Part shown: positions 7,542 through 14,913 of the stretch, in pieces
Numbering within the stretch: position 1 is the first letter of the stretch
Layout of the letters: each line of letters opens with the position of its first letter
Origin: Cellvibrionaceae bacterium
GTDB taxonomy: Bacteria; Pseudomonadota; Gammaproteobacteria; Pseudomonadales; Cellvibrionaceae
Reading direction: 5' to 3'
Length of the DNA: 24,501 bases
Assembly (NCBI GenBank): GCA_030597965.1
Contig: JAUVQU010000009.1
Span: 1-24,501, forward strand
Notes under the pieces: generated by a model
The model's input: only the letters and a program-made list of their open reading frames with translations
What the model was told of the DNA's origin: nothing
The model's database searches: none
Translations under genes and position numbers: made by a program

Positions 7542-9119
7542 ATGACTCAAGATATCCACGCTCAACGTATTCTGATTTTGGACTTCGGTTCTCAATACAC
7601 TCAACTGATCGCCCGTCGTGTCCGCGAAATAGGTGTTTTCTCTGAAGTTCGCGCTTTTGATATGACCGATGATGAGATTCGGGAGTTTAATCCGCGCGGT
7701 ATTATTTTAGCGGGTGGCCCAGAATCGGTCCATGCGGGTGAATCACCCCGTGCACCAGAAGTAGTCTTTGATTTGGGTGTGCCTGTGCTGGGTATTTGCT
7801 ATGGCATGCAGACCATGGCCGAGCAATTGGGCGGCAAGGTTGAACCATCCAGCGTACATGAGTTTGGTTACGCACAGATCAAGGTCGAAAAGACCTGTGC
7901 TCTGCTCCACGACATCAGTGATCACATTGATCATGACGGCGCATCTTTACTGGATGTCTGGATGAGTCACGGCGACAAGGTGGTGGTGATTCCTGAGGGT
8001 TTTGAGGTGATGGTCTCTACGGATTCATGCCCAGTTGCCGGTATTTTCCATGCAGAGAAGAATTTCTTTGGTGTGCAGTTCCACCCTGAGGTGACTCACA
8101 CCACCCAGGGTCAGCGAATTTTTGAACACTTCATATTGGAAACCTGTGGCTGTGATGCATTGTGGACAGCCGCCAATATTGTTGAAGACGGTATTCGTAA
8201 AGTTCGTGAGCAAGTGGGTACCGATAAAGTTCTGCTTGGGTTGTCTGGCGGTGTTGATTCATCCGTAGTGGCTGCTTTGCTGCACAAAGCCATTGGCGAC
8301 CAGCTGACCTGTGTGTTTGTGGACAACGGCCTGTTGCGTAAAGACGAAGGCGACCAGGTTATGGACATGTTTGCTAAGAATATGGGCGTAAAGGTCATCC
8401 GCGTCGATGCAGCAGATTTGTTCTTGGGTAACCTCAAGGGCGAGTCGGACCCTGAAAAGAAACGTAAGATTATTGGTAATACTTTTATTGAAGTCTTCGA
8501 CGAAGAAGCCACCAAACTGAAAGATGTGAATTGGTTGGCGCAGGGTACGATCTACCCTGATGTCATCGAATCTGCCGCTTCTAAAACAGGTAAAGCGCAC
8601 GTAATTAAGTCACACCACAATGTGGGTGGTTTGCCGGATGATATGGCCATGGAGTTGGTCGAGCCTTTACGTGAATTGTTTAAAGATGAAGTGCGCAAGA
8701 TTGGTTTGGAGTTGGGTCTGCCGTACGACATGGTCTATCGCCATCCATTCCCGGGTCCTGGTCTGGGAGTGCGTATTCTCGGTGAAGTGAAAAAAGAATA
8801 CGCAGATATTCTGCGCGAAGCCGATGCGATTTTCCTGGAAGAGCTTCATAACGCGGATTGGTATCACAAAACCAGTCAGGCGTTTGTGGTATTCCTGCCG
8901 GTTAAATCTGTGGGCGTTGTAGGCGATGGTCGCCGTTACGAGTGGGTTGTGTCACTGCGCGCCGTTGAAACTGTCGACTTTATGACCGCCCGCTGGGCGC
9001 ACTTGCCATACGAGTTGCTGGAAACGGTTTCCAACCGAATAATTAATGAGATATCCGGTATTTCCCGTGTGGCTTATGATGTATCGAGTAAACCACCAGC
9101 GACGATTGAATGGGAGTAA
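7542..9119 (+). CDS. guaA: GMP synthase (glutamine-hydrolysing) GuaA
   Basis: GuaA converts XMP to GMP using ATP and glutamine. The 525 residues have the same length and residue numbering as the E. coli enzyme. The class I glutaminase domain carries GICYGMQ with Cys86, and VQFHPEVTHT with His181 and Glu183. The ATP pyrophosphatase domain has the PP-loop GLSGGVDSSV (about 233-242), followed by the dimerisation domain with RHPFPGPGLGVRILGE and the C-terminal SKPPATIEWE. It forms the usual guaBA pair and is followed by a strong terminator. Confidence 0.98.
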   Translation: MTQDIHAQRILILDFGSQYTQLIARRVREIGVFSEVRAFDMTDDEIREFNPRGIILAGGPESVHAGESPRAPEVVFDLGVPVLGICYGMQTMAEQLGGKVEPSSVHEFGYAQIKVEKTCALLHDISDHIDHDGASLLDVWMSHGDKVVVIPEGFEVMVSTDSCPVAGIFHAEKNFFGVQFHPEVTHTTQGQRIFEHFILETCGCDALWTAANIVEDGIRKVREQVGTDKVLLGLSGGVDSSVVAALLHKAIGDQLTCVFVDNGLLRKDEGDQVMDMFAKNMGVKVIRVDAADLFLGNLKGESDPEKKRKIIGNTFIEVFDEEATKLKDVNWLAQGTIYPDVIESAASKTGKAHVIKSHHNVGGLPDDMAMELVEPLRELFKDEVRKIGLELGLPYDMVYRHPFPGPGLGVRILGEVKKEYADILREADAIFLEELHNADWYHKTSQAFVVFLPVKSVGVVGDGRRYEWVVSLRAVETVDFMTARWAHLPYELLETVSNRIINEISGISRVAYDVSSKPPATIEWE

Positions 9120-9150
9120 GTCATTCTAAAGTCATCATGTTAAGTTCTGA

Positions 9151-9178
9151 AAAAGCCCGATTTTAATCGGGTTTTTTT
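9151..9178 (+). terminator. Rho-independent terminator after guaA
   Basis: AAAAGCCCGAT pairs with ATCGGG around a short T/A loop, followed by an unbroken run of seven T (9172-9178). This is a textbook intrinsic terminator 30 to 60 bases after the guaA stop. It separates guaBA from the DUF3604 gene. Confidence 0.9.
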
Positions 9179-9223
9179 ATGTATGATGTTTGCATAAATT
9201 AAAAATAAATTGGTGAGAGTGAT

Positions 9224-9400
9224 GTTAAACCTAGAGGCCGTAGTTGGATCACGAAAGTATGCACAAGCTCTTGACGCACCTGGAAAACTTAAAAAAGCAC
9301 TCATCACCAATAGGGTGACCACGCGGTTTTCAAATTCCCCGTGCGCATCAATGTATTGCACCTCTTCTTCTCGCCCAACTGCGGTTTCTAGGTTAAAGCG
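9224..9400. repeat. Short non-coding element with imperfect terminal inverted repeats (copy A)
   Basis: The left end (9224-9247, GTTAAACCTAG... GTTGG) is an imperfect inverted copy of the right end (9375-9398, CCAACTGCGG... TTAAAG). About 19 of 23 positions pair, and most mismatches are of the kind that still allow G-U pairs in RNA. The first 87 bases match the interior and right end of a second element at 14934-15020, in reverse orientation, at about 65 of 87 positions by hand alignment. The right end also matches 14997-15021 at 22 of 25 positions. I see no transposase and no clear target duplication. It may be a MITE, a REP-type element or a structured RNA. It runs into the signal-peptide codons of the DUF3604 gene. 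Confidence 0.55.
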
Positions 9401-11306
9401 CGTTTCGTTATTAGCCCTGACAGTGGTGCTGTTGAACGGCTGTAATAAAGTTGATGATGCCAGCCTGGTTAACAACCTTGATTTAAATGAGGCGCCACCG
9501 GAAAAGTCGCTGGTGCCTCACAGTGAAACCAGAAACCTCTTCTGGGGTGATCTGCATATTCACACCAGCCTTTCTTACGATGCCTATACCACGGGTACAC
9601 GCACACTGCCGGATGATGCCTACCACTACATGAAAGGCGGGACGATCCCCCATGGCGCGGGTTACAACATAAGGGCCAGTCGTCCACTGGATTTTGGCGC
9701 GGTAACCGATCATTCAGAGTACTTGGGTGTACCCCGATATTTAGCGGGTGAAGATGCTGAAGACAGTAATTTACCCGAGCTTCTTGCCTCAGGTAACCGC
9801 CTGAAAATCACTTGGAATAGTCTTGTTACGATGATTACCCATATGTCGAGTATGGAGAAGCGTCACAACAGTTTTGGCATTGCGGGTATGGAGGAGGTTT
9901 CTAAAGCCGCTTGGGACACCATAGTGGAATCGGCAGAAAAACATAATGACCCGGGCCGCTTTACTGCGTTTGTGGGTTACGAGTGGACATCCATGCCGGA
10001 GGAACAGAACCTCCATCGAAATGTTATCTATAAAAATAAAAACATTCCTACCTATCCGTTTACCTCGTTAGATTCTGACAACCCGGAAGATCTTTGGACT
10101 GCATTGGAGTCCCAGCGTGAGCAGGGTATGCAGGTGTTTGCCATTCCGCATAATGGCAATGTGAGTAATGGATTGATGTATGACCAGCAGATGTTTGCTG
10201 GTGGCGAGTTTAATGCTGAGTATGCGCAGCGTCGCACCTTGAACGAACCCATCAGTGAAATATTTCAGGTGAAAGGTTCCTCTGAAACTCATCCGTTACT
10301 TTCGCCGGATGATCAATTTGCCGATTTTGAAATTTATGATGCCCAGCTAAAGTCCGACAGTGGCAGAAGTGAGCCTAAGGGCAGTTATATCCGTGATGCG
10401 TTGCGTACCGGATTGGAGTTTTCCCACACGGACGGTTTTAACCCCTATCGATTTGGCGTGATTGGCAGCAGCGACAGCCATAATTCAAGCTCATCGGTTG
10501 AGGAAGATAACTTCCATGGCAAGTTACCATTGATGGATGGCTCCGCCGGCCTGCGTTTGAATGCCAGTACGATAGGAATGGGTGATGTTACTCCAGTTAA
10601 ATTTTGGGGTGCGGCAGGACTGGCGGCCGTTTGGGCCCATGAAAATACTCGTGATTCATTGTTTGAAGCCATGGAGCGCAAGGAAACCTATGCCACCTCC
10701 GGGCAGCGGATGAGTCGGAGATTTTTTGCCAGTTGGGATTATGCTGTTGATTTACTGGAGCAGGGCGACTGGTTAGAAAAGGCCTATGCTCAAGGCGTGG
10801 CTATGGGTGGAGAGATAAAAGGGGGCGGAGAGATAAAGGGGGGAGGAGATCTAAAAGAGGCTGGCGAGATAGGAAGCAAAGGCGCTACATCCCCTCGCTT
10901 TATCTTGCTGGCGGGTAAAGACCCTCAAGGTGCCAACCTTGATCGCTTGCAGGTCATTAAAGGCTGGGTTGATGGTGAGGGTAAAAGCCACGAAACAATT
11001 TTTGATGTGGCAGCTTCTCAAGGGCGAGAGAAAGATGCAGCCACCGGGGCTTATGCCAGTGTGGGCAATACGGTGAATGTGGCCGAAGCCAGTTACAGTA
11101 ATTCCATTGGTGCAGCTCAATTGTCTGCGGTCTGGCAGGACCCTGAATTTAATCCTGCTCAGGAAGCGTTCTATTATGCTCGCGTGGTTGAAATACCGAC
11201 ACCCAGATATTCAACATTTGATGCGAAAGAACTTGGTATAGAAGCTCCAGAGCCTACTAGCATCCAAGAGCGGGCGGTGAGTTCAGCTATCTGGTACAAA
11301 CCTTAA
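9351..11306 (+). CDS. DUF3604 family predicted lipoprotein (PHP-like metal site)
   Basis: With the ATG at 9351 the protein has 651 residues. It starts with a lipoprotein signal: RLKR, a hydrophobic stretch LLALTVVLL, then LLNGC with the lipidated cysteine at about 31. The mature part opens with FWGDLHIHTSLSYDA (64-77) and DFGAVTDHSEYLG, a His/Asp-rich pattern resembling metal-dependent PHP hydrolases. FVGYEWTSMP, IPHNGNVSNG, VIGSSDSHN and the end ISSAIWYKP-like tail (AVSSAIWYKP) are DUF3604 hallmarks. Its role is not established. A four-unit GGEIKG-type repeat lies at 486-509. The frame is open back to 9210 (TTG, GTG, ATG at 9222 with GGTGAG), but those starts give an implausibly long pre-signal region encoded by repeat element A. 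No good ribosome site precedes 9351, so the start is uncertain. The VOC gene follows in the same unit. Confidence 0.88.
   Translation: MYCTSSSRPTAVSRLKRVSLLALTVVLLNGCNKVDDASLVNNLDLNEAPPEKSLVPHSETRNLFWGDLHIHTSLSYDAYTTGTRTLPDDAYHYMKGGTIPHGAGYNIRASRPLDFGAVTDHSEYLGVPRYLAGEDAEDSNLPELLASGNRLKITWNSLVTMITHMSSMEKRHNSFGIAGMEEVSKAAWDTIVESAEKHNDPGRFTAFVGYEWTSMPEEQNLHRNVIYKNKNIPTYPFTSLDSDNPEDLWTALESQREQGMQVFAIPHNGNVSNGLMYDQQMFAGGEFNAEYAQRRTLNEPISEIFQVKGSSETHPLLSPDDQFADFEIYDAQLKSDSGRSEPKGSYIRDALRTGLEFSHTDGFNPYRFGVIGSSDSHNSSSSVEEDNFHGKLPLMDGSAGLRLNASTIGMGDVTPVKFWGAAGLAAVWAHENTRDSLFEAMERKETYATSGQRMSRRFFASWDYAVDLLEQGDWLEKAYAQGVAMGGEIKGGGEIKGGGDLKEAGEIGSKGATSPRFILLAGKDPQGANLDRLQVIKGWVDGEGKSHETIFDVAASQGREKDAATGAYASVGNTVNVAEASYSNSIGAAQLSAVWQDPEFNPAQEAFYYARVVEIPTPRYSTFDAKELGIEAPEPTSIQERAVSSAIWYKP
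10806..10877 (+). repeat. In-frame 18-bp tandem repeat, four units, in the DUF3604 gene
   Basis: Four consecutive 18-base units encode GGEIKG, GGEIKG, GGDLKE and AGEIGS. The first two units differ at only two bases and the later ones have diverged. The length is a multiple of three, so copy-number change would not break the frame. The repeat follows AQGVAMGG, a loop region between well conserved segments, so it is probably surface-exposed and tolerant of length change. Confidence 0.8.
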
Positions 11307-11314
11307 GGATTGCT

Positions 11315-12103
11315 GTGATACAACGCTTTAGCCGTATTCAAATAGCCTGTGCTGATTTATCTCAAGCGGTACAGGATTATCAGACATTGTTTGATGCGCC
11401 CCCTTTTTGGCAAGGCCGGGTCACAGACCCTGTTCGTTATCAGCAAATACCTGTTGCTGCGGCTTGGTTTGATTTAGATAACGTAGTGATTGAACTGCTC
11501 GATGCGTCAGCTTTAAAGATACGCCCGGGAATCTGTGGTTTGGTGTTTTATACCAGCCAAGAGCCTTCGCTGTCTTTAACAACAAAAACGAGTGACTGCT
11601 TCTATAAATCGAATACTGCTCAATCCTTCGAAGAAACACTGCATTATCTGCCCGATGAAAAGACACGTGGGCTAAGTCTTGCGGTTACCACCAAGAGTCA
11701 TCTTCCGGCGGTGACCGATGAGAATCACCGCCTTCGGGTAGATCATGTCGTATTGCGGAGCAGCAGTGCGGAGTCTTGTATTAAGTTGTTTGGTGATGAG
11801 CTGGGTATTCGCCTGGCGCTTGATCAAAACAAACCGGAGTGGGGAGGCCGTATGTTGTTCTTCCGCACAGGGAAGTTAACACTGGAAATTATTGCCCCCG
11901 AAGATGGTCTAAAAGCAGGTGATTATTTTTGGGGGCTGGCCTTTCAAGTAGCGGATATCGATAAGCAGGCTGAAAAATTTTCTGCCGGAGGTGTTGATGT
12001 GAGTGAGGTTCGTGATGGCCGTAAGCCCGGCACCCGTGTCGCCACATTAAAAAGCCATGATTTAAATGTGGCGACGCTGATAATAGAGCCGGTAAAAATT
12101 TAG
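11315..12103 (+). CDS. Two-domain VOC (glyoxalase/bleomycin-resistance fold) protein
   Basis: A 262-residue cytoplasmic protein made of two vicinal-oxygen-chelate modules. The first runs from IQRFSRIQIACADLSQAVQDY to about 125 and the second from RVDHVVLRSSSAESCIKLFGDELG (about 140) to VATLIIEPVKI. The repeated pattern of a strand with HV or IA, a helix with the partner loop and LGIRLAL is typical. The reaction is unknown; members include dioxygenases, glyoxalases and binding proteins. The start is GTG at 11315, with AAGGA five bases upstream overlapping the stop of the DUF3604 gene, so the two are co-expressed. Metal ligands are not obvious in the first domain, which may be structural only. 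Confidence 0.78.
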   Translation: MIQRFSRIQIACADLSQAVQDYQTLFDAPPFWQGRVTDPVRYQQIPVAAAWFDLDNVVIELLDASALKIRPGICGLVFYTSQEPSLSLTTKTSDCFYKSNTAQSFEETLHYLPDEKTRGLSLAVTTKSHLPAVTDENHRLRVDHVVLRSSSAESCIKLFGDELGIRLALDQNKPEWGGRMLFFRTGKLTLEIIAPEDGLKAGDYFWGLAFQVADIDKQAEKFSAGGVDVSEVRDGRKPGTRVATLKSHDLNVATLIIEPVKI

Positions 12104-12121
12104 CGTTTAAATTAAGTTATT

Positions 12122-12163
12122 CCCATAAAAAAACGCAGTTAAATAGCTGCGTTTTTTTATGGG
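12122..12163. terminator. Bidirectional intrinsic terminator
   Basis: A perfect 17-base stem (CCCATAAAAAAACGCAG against CTGCGTTTTTTTATGGG) flanks an 8-base loop. Seven A on one side and seven T on the other let it stop transcripts from both directions. It lies between the convergent VOC gene and the VIT-type transporter gene. Confidence 0.93.
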
Positions 12164-12183
12164 TAGAAATAAATACCGTGACG

Positions 12184-12873
12184 CTAAATCGCCACCCCAA
12201 ACAATAGACCTACTGCTGCAGTAATTGCCATTGCGCATGCGCCCCAGAAGGTGACACGGGTTGCACCAATGGTAATTGATGCGCCGCCTGCACGAGCGGC
12301 TAGTCCGCCGAGTATGGCAAGGAACAGTAGTGAGCTCATGGCGACAAGGGGGATTAGCAGTACACCAGGTGCTAACCAGGCGACAGCCAGAGGCAGTGCG
12401 GCACCAAGAGTGAATGTACCTGCCGAATAGACAGCCGCCTGAACTGGCTGGGCAGCGGTAATGTCGAGAATACCGATTTCATCCCGTGCGTGGGCGCCCA
12501 GTGCGTCGTGTTCCATCAGTTGGTGGGCAACTTGCCGTGCTAATTCAGGTTCAATTCCGCGCCCTTCATAAATTTTGGCGAGTTCGATTTGTTCGTATTC
12601 GAAATGGTGTTCGAGTGAGTGGCGTTCGATTTCCAGATCAGCCTGCTCAATATCAGACTGGGAGCTGACGGAGACATACTCACCGGCTGCCATGGACATG
12701 GCACCGGCAACAAGCCCGGCAATACCCGCAAGCAGGATGCTTTCCTGTGTGGCGCTGGCAGCAGCGACACCAATGATCAAGCTGGCGGTAGAGACAATCC
12801 CATCGTTAGCGCCTAGTACGGCGGCGCGTAACCACCCAGTGCGGTGTAGACGATGTGGCTCATGGTGGCTCAT
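12184..12873 (-). CDS. VIT1/CCC1 family metal (iron/manganese) transporter
   Basis: A 229-residue inner-membrane protein. A His-rich start (MSHHEPHRLHRTGWLR) precedes the family signature GANDGIVSTASLIIGVAAA (21-39) in the first membrane segment. A second segment follows (about 45-62), then SMAAGEYVSVSSQSDIEQAD, an acidic/His helical cytosolic domain (about 75-135) of the kind that binds transition metals, and three more segments (about 147-168, 170-195, 205-228). Plant and yeast relatives move Fe2+ or Mn2+ out of the cytosol into vacuoles. A bacterial role in efflux or detoxification is inferred. The ATG at 12873 has AAGGA upstream. Promoter, operator-like repeat and leader hairpin candidates lie at 12923-12991. 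Confidence 0.9.
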   Translation of the reverse strand: MSHHEPHRLHRTGWLRAAVLGANDGIVSTASLIIGVAAASATQESILLAGIAGLVAGAMSMAAGEYVSVSSQSDIEQADLEIERHSLEHHFEYEQIELAKIYEGRGIEPELARQVAHQLMEHDALGAHARDEIGILDITAAQPVQAAVYSAGTFTLGAALPLAVAWLAPGVLLIPLVAMSSLLFLAILGGLAARAGGASITIGATRVTFWGACAMAITAAVGLLFGVAI

Positions 12874-12922
12874 GTGTATTCCTTAAAACTGGTAACTTTT
12901 GCGCTATGGCATGGCTTTGATG

Positions 12923-12991
12923 AGCTCGCTTAAACCTAAGAGTTCGTCGGCGAGCTGTTCAAGTGTGAATTGTACACTTTTAGATAGTATA
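12923..12991 (-). promoter_or_regulatory. Candidate control region of the VIT-type gene
   Basis: On the minus strand TATACT (12986-12991) matches the -10 consensus at five of six bases. Starting where transcription would begin is an inverted repeat, AAGTGT/ACACTT with a 7-base centre (12961-12979). Further into the leader AGCTCGC (12950-12956 side) can pair with GCGAGCT (12923-12929 side) over a 20-base loop. No convincing -35 is seen. The arrangement would suit a metal-responsive repressor, but it does not match a box I can name and it lacks the yybP-ykoY riboswitch consensus. Confidence 0.3.
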
Positions 12992-13104
12992 AGTTTGGCC
13001 AGTTTTTGATGGCGATAAATTTAAGTTACCCATCAGATAAAACGCCTTATTACATCTTGATCAGTGCTAAAATTGTTTAAATCTTGAAGCGTGGAGAGCG
13101 AGCA

Positions 13105-13374
13105 GTGGTTTCAAAAATAAAGCCGGGTATTTATCGTCATTACAAAGGTAAGGACTACCAAGTATTTCATGTAGTTAATCACAGTGAAACTGAAGAGCGA
13201 TTAGTGGCCTATCGTTGCCTGTATGGTGACTTTAGCTGGTGGGTAAGGCCTCTGACTATGTTTCTTGAATCTGTAGAAATAGATGGCAAATCCTTGCCAC
13301 GTTTTACTTATATTGGTGCTGCAAGCGGTGAACAAGTGAATGAAGTTGCAGAAATGATTGCGGTGCAATCATGA
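13105..13374 (+). CDS. DUF1653 domain protein
   Basis: An 89-residue protein. The core KPGIYRHYKGKDYQVFHVVNHSETEERLVAYRC fits DUF1653: a small beta-rich fold with a KPGxYxHYKG opening, then LVxYR, then the WWVRPLTMFLE block with FTYIG near the end. Its biochemical role is unknown. I start at the GTG at 13105, which has GGAGAG six bases upstream and begins just before the conserved core. A TTG at 13084 would add seven unconserved residues. The stop overlaps the rlmA start as ATGA, so the two are translationally coupled. It reads divergently from the VIT-type gene across about 230 bp. Confidence 0.85.
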   Translation: MVSKIKPGIYRHYKGKDYQVFHVVNHSETEERLVAYRCLYGDFSWWVRPLTMFLESVEIDGKSLPRFTYIGAASGEQVNEVAEMIAVQS

Positions 13375-14399
13375 TCTGGTCATGTCCGGTGTGTAAGGCG
13401 CCGTTAACAGTGCCTTTGAACGCAGAAGCTAAAAATTTGGTCTGTGCTAATGGACATAGCTTTGATCGAGCCAAGCAGGGCTATTTTAATTTACTGCTCG
13501 CCAATAAAAAAAATAGTCAAAACCCGGGTGATGATGCTTCCATGCTGAATCATCGTAGAGAGTTTTTAGAAGCAGGACACTATCAGCCCCTGGTCGATGC
13601 GTTACAAAAAACGATTGCTGGTTTGGTCGGCCCAGATACTGAAAATGTGAATATATTGGATGTGGGTTGCGGGGAAGGGTTTTATCTTGCCAGTCTACAG
13701 CAGGGGCTCGCTTTACCTTCACTGCATTGCGCAGGTATTGATATAGCTAAGGCTGCCGCAAAATTAGCAGCGCGAAAATACCCATCGGTTGATTGGGCAG
13801 TGGCCAGTAGTTTTCAGTTGCCGGTATTGGACGAAAGCGTTGATGTTTTATTAAGAGTATTTGCACCGGGTGATGTTCAGGAAATAGTTAGAGTGTTAAA
13901 GCCTCAAGGGCATTTCGTTCGTGTCGTCCCGGGGCCTGAACACCTTTTTGAATTTAAAGAAGTTTTGTATCGCAGGGCAGTAAGGCACGAACTACCGGCT
14001 ACGCCTGAAGGTTTTCTTCCTGTTGACTCCATTGAAGTGAAATATCCAATCAGTCTGGAGTCGAATCAGGCTCTGCGCCCATTGCTTAACATGACGCCTT
14101 TTTTATGGAGAGGCAAACGCGAGGGTCGCGAGATGCTTTTGCAAGCCGAAAGATTGGATGTGACGGCAAATTTTGTTATTCAAGTGTACTCGGTTGATCC
14201 CCTCGCCATAGTTGAACCGGTGATGGAGACTGTAGTGGAAACAAAGGTTGACCCAGAGACTGAGGTAAAAGTTGAGTCAGAGGTTGCGACAGAAGTTGAG
14301 CCAGAAGCTGAAGCTGTGACTATAACCGAAACCGAAACCGAAACCGAAATTATAGAACCGATCGTGAAGCCGGCCAAAAAGGCATTCACTTTTGATTGA
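13371..14399 (+). CDS. rlmA: 23S rRNA (guanine-N1)-methyltransferase RlmA, with acidic C-terminal tail
   Basis: RlmA methylates N1 of G745 in 23S rRNA using SAM. The zinc site is visible: Cys5 and Cys8 in SCPVC, Cys25 and His29 in CANGH. It is followed by HSFDRAKQGYFNLL, the SAM motif ILDVGCGEGF (95-104), DWAVASSFQLPV, RVFAPGDVQEIVRVLKPQG, VPGPEHLFEFKEVLY and LLNMTPFLWRGK. All align by eye with E. coli RlmA, which ends near the equivalent of residue 275. Here a further 67 residues follow, almost all Glu, Val, Thr, Pro and Ala with TETETETE. They are encoded partly by a hexanucleotide repeat and end in KPAKKAFTFD. The tail looks disordered. The gene overlaps DUF1653 by 4 bases and tadA by 8. 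Confidence 0.93.
   Translation: MIWSCPVCKAPLTVPLNAEAKNLVCANGHSFDRAKQGYFNLLLANKKNSQNPGDDASMLNHRREFLEAGHYQPLVDALQKTIAGLVGPDTENVNILDVGCGEGFYLASLQQGLALPSLHCAGIDIAKAAAKLAARKYPSVDWAVASSFQLPVLDESVDVLLRVFAPGDVQEIVRVLKPQGHFVRVVPGPEHLFEFKEVLYRRAVRHELPATPEGFLPVDSIEVKYPISLESNQALRPLLNMTPFLWRGKREGREMLLQAERLDVTANFVIQVYSVDPLAIVEPVMETVVETKVDPETEVKVESEVATEVEPEAEAVTITETETETEIIEPIVKPAKKAFTFD
14324..14347 (+). repeat. Hexanucleotide microsatellite in rlmA (AACCGA, four units)
   Basis: Four perfect tandem AACCGA units code for alternating Thr and Glu in the acidic tail of RlmA. Unit length is a multiple of three, so slippage would lengthen or shorten the tail without a frameshift. Similar but degenerate GAAGYTGAGSCAG-like sequence upstream suggests the whole tail grew by slippage. 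Confidence 0.8.
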
Positions 14400-14913
14400 T
14401 CAAAACAACAATCATCACGATAACAGCGGTCATGACGATGAGCGCTGGATGTCGCGCGCGCTGAGTTTGGCGGCTAAAGCAGGCGAAATAAACGAAGTAC
14501 CTGTGGGGGCTGTGGTAGTGCTCAATGGTGAGATTGTAGGGGAGGGTTGGAATCAGCCAATTTCGGCCTGTGACCCTACGGCCCATGCTGAAGTGATGGC
14601 GCTACGTGATGCGGCACAGCGCATTGGTAATTATCGTCTTGTTGACGCCACTCTCTATGTCACTATTGAGCCGTGTACCATGTGCGCCGGTGCGTTAGTT
14701 CATGCAAGGGTAGCGCGGGTGGTTTATGGTGCTTGTGAGCCAAAAGCGGGTTCGGTAGTCAGTAATGCTCGAGTGTTTGATCAGCAGGAAATGAATCATC
14801 ACGTTGAAGTGCGGGGCAGGGTGATGGAGACTGAGGCGACGGAATTGATGCGGACGTTTTTTAAACGACGGCGAGCGGAAAAGAAAGCCGTTCGTGTGAG
14901 CGAAAGCCGTTAA
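14392..14913 (+). CDS. tadA: tRNA-specific adenosine deaminase TadA
   Basis: TadA deaminates A34 to inosine in tRNA-Arg(ACG), an essential step in reading CGN codons. The protein shows the zinc deaminase signature: HAE in DPTAHAEVMALRDA (His65, catalytic Glu67) and PCTMC (Cys95, Cys98) in LYVTIEPCTMCAGALVHARV. NYRLVDATL and the Arg/Lys-rich C-terminus RTFFKRRRAEKKA also match. Homology begins before the ATG at 14449 (ERWMSRALSLA corresponds to the family's YWMRHALTLA). The only fitting start is therefore TTG at 14392, with AAGG nine bases upstream; this overlaps rlmA by 8 bases and gives 173 aa. The extra N-terminal stretch is His/Asn/Asp-rich. The stop lies inside repeat element B. Confidence 0.95.
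   Translation: MIDQNNNHHDNSGHDDERWMSRALSLAAKAGEINEVPVGAVVVLNGEIVGEGWNQPISACDPTAHAEVMALRDAAQRIGNYRLVDATLYVTIEPCTMCAGALVHARVARVVYGACEPKAGSVVSNARVFDQQEMNHHVEVRGRVMETEATELMRTFFKRRRAEKKAVRVSESR

Noticed and set aside
9224..9400. Integron attC site (ends resemble GTTRRRY and its complement)
   Set aside because: The core triplets are in the wrong order for attC, the right end lacks the final pyrimidine, and there is no integrase or cassette array.
9140..9475. 111-codon minus-strand frame spanning repeat element A and the lipoprotein signal
   Set aside because: The homologous stretch in copy B has an in-frame TAA, so the frame is not conserved between copies. It also overlaps the guaA terminator region and the DUF3604 gene.
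12874..12960. Manganese (yybP-ykoY) riboswitch in the VIT-type gene leader
   Set aside because: A leader hairpin exists, but none of the conserved loop sequences of that riboswitch are present.
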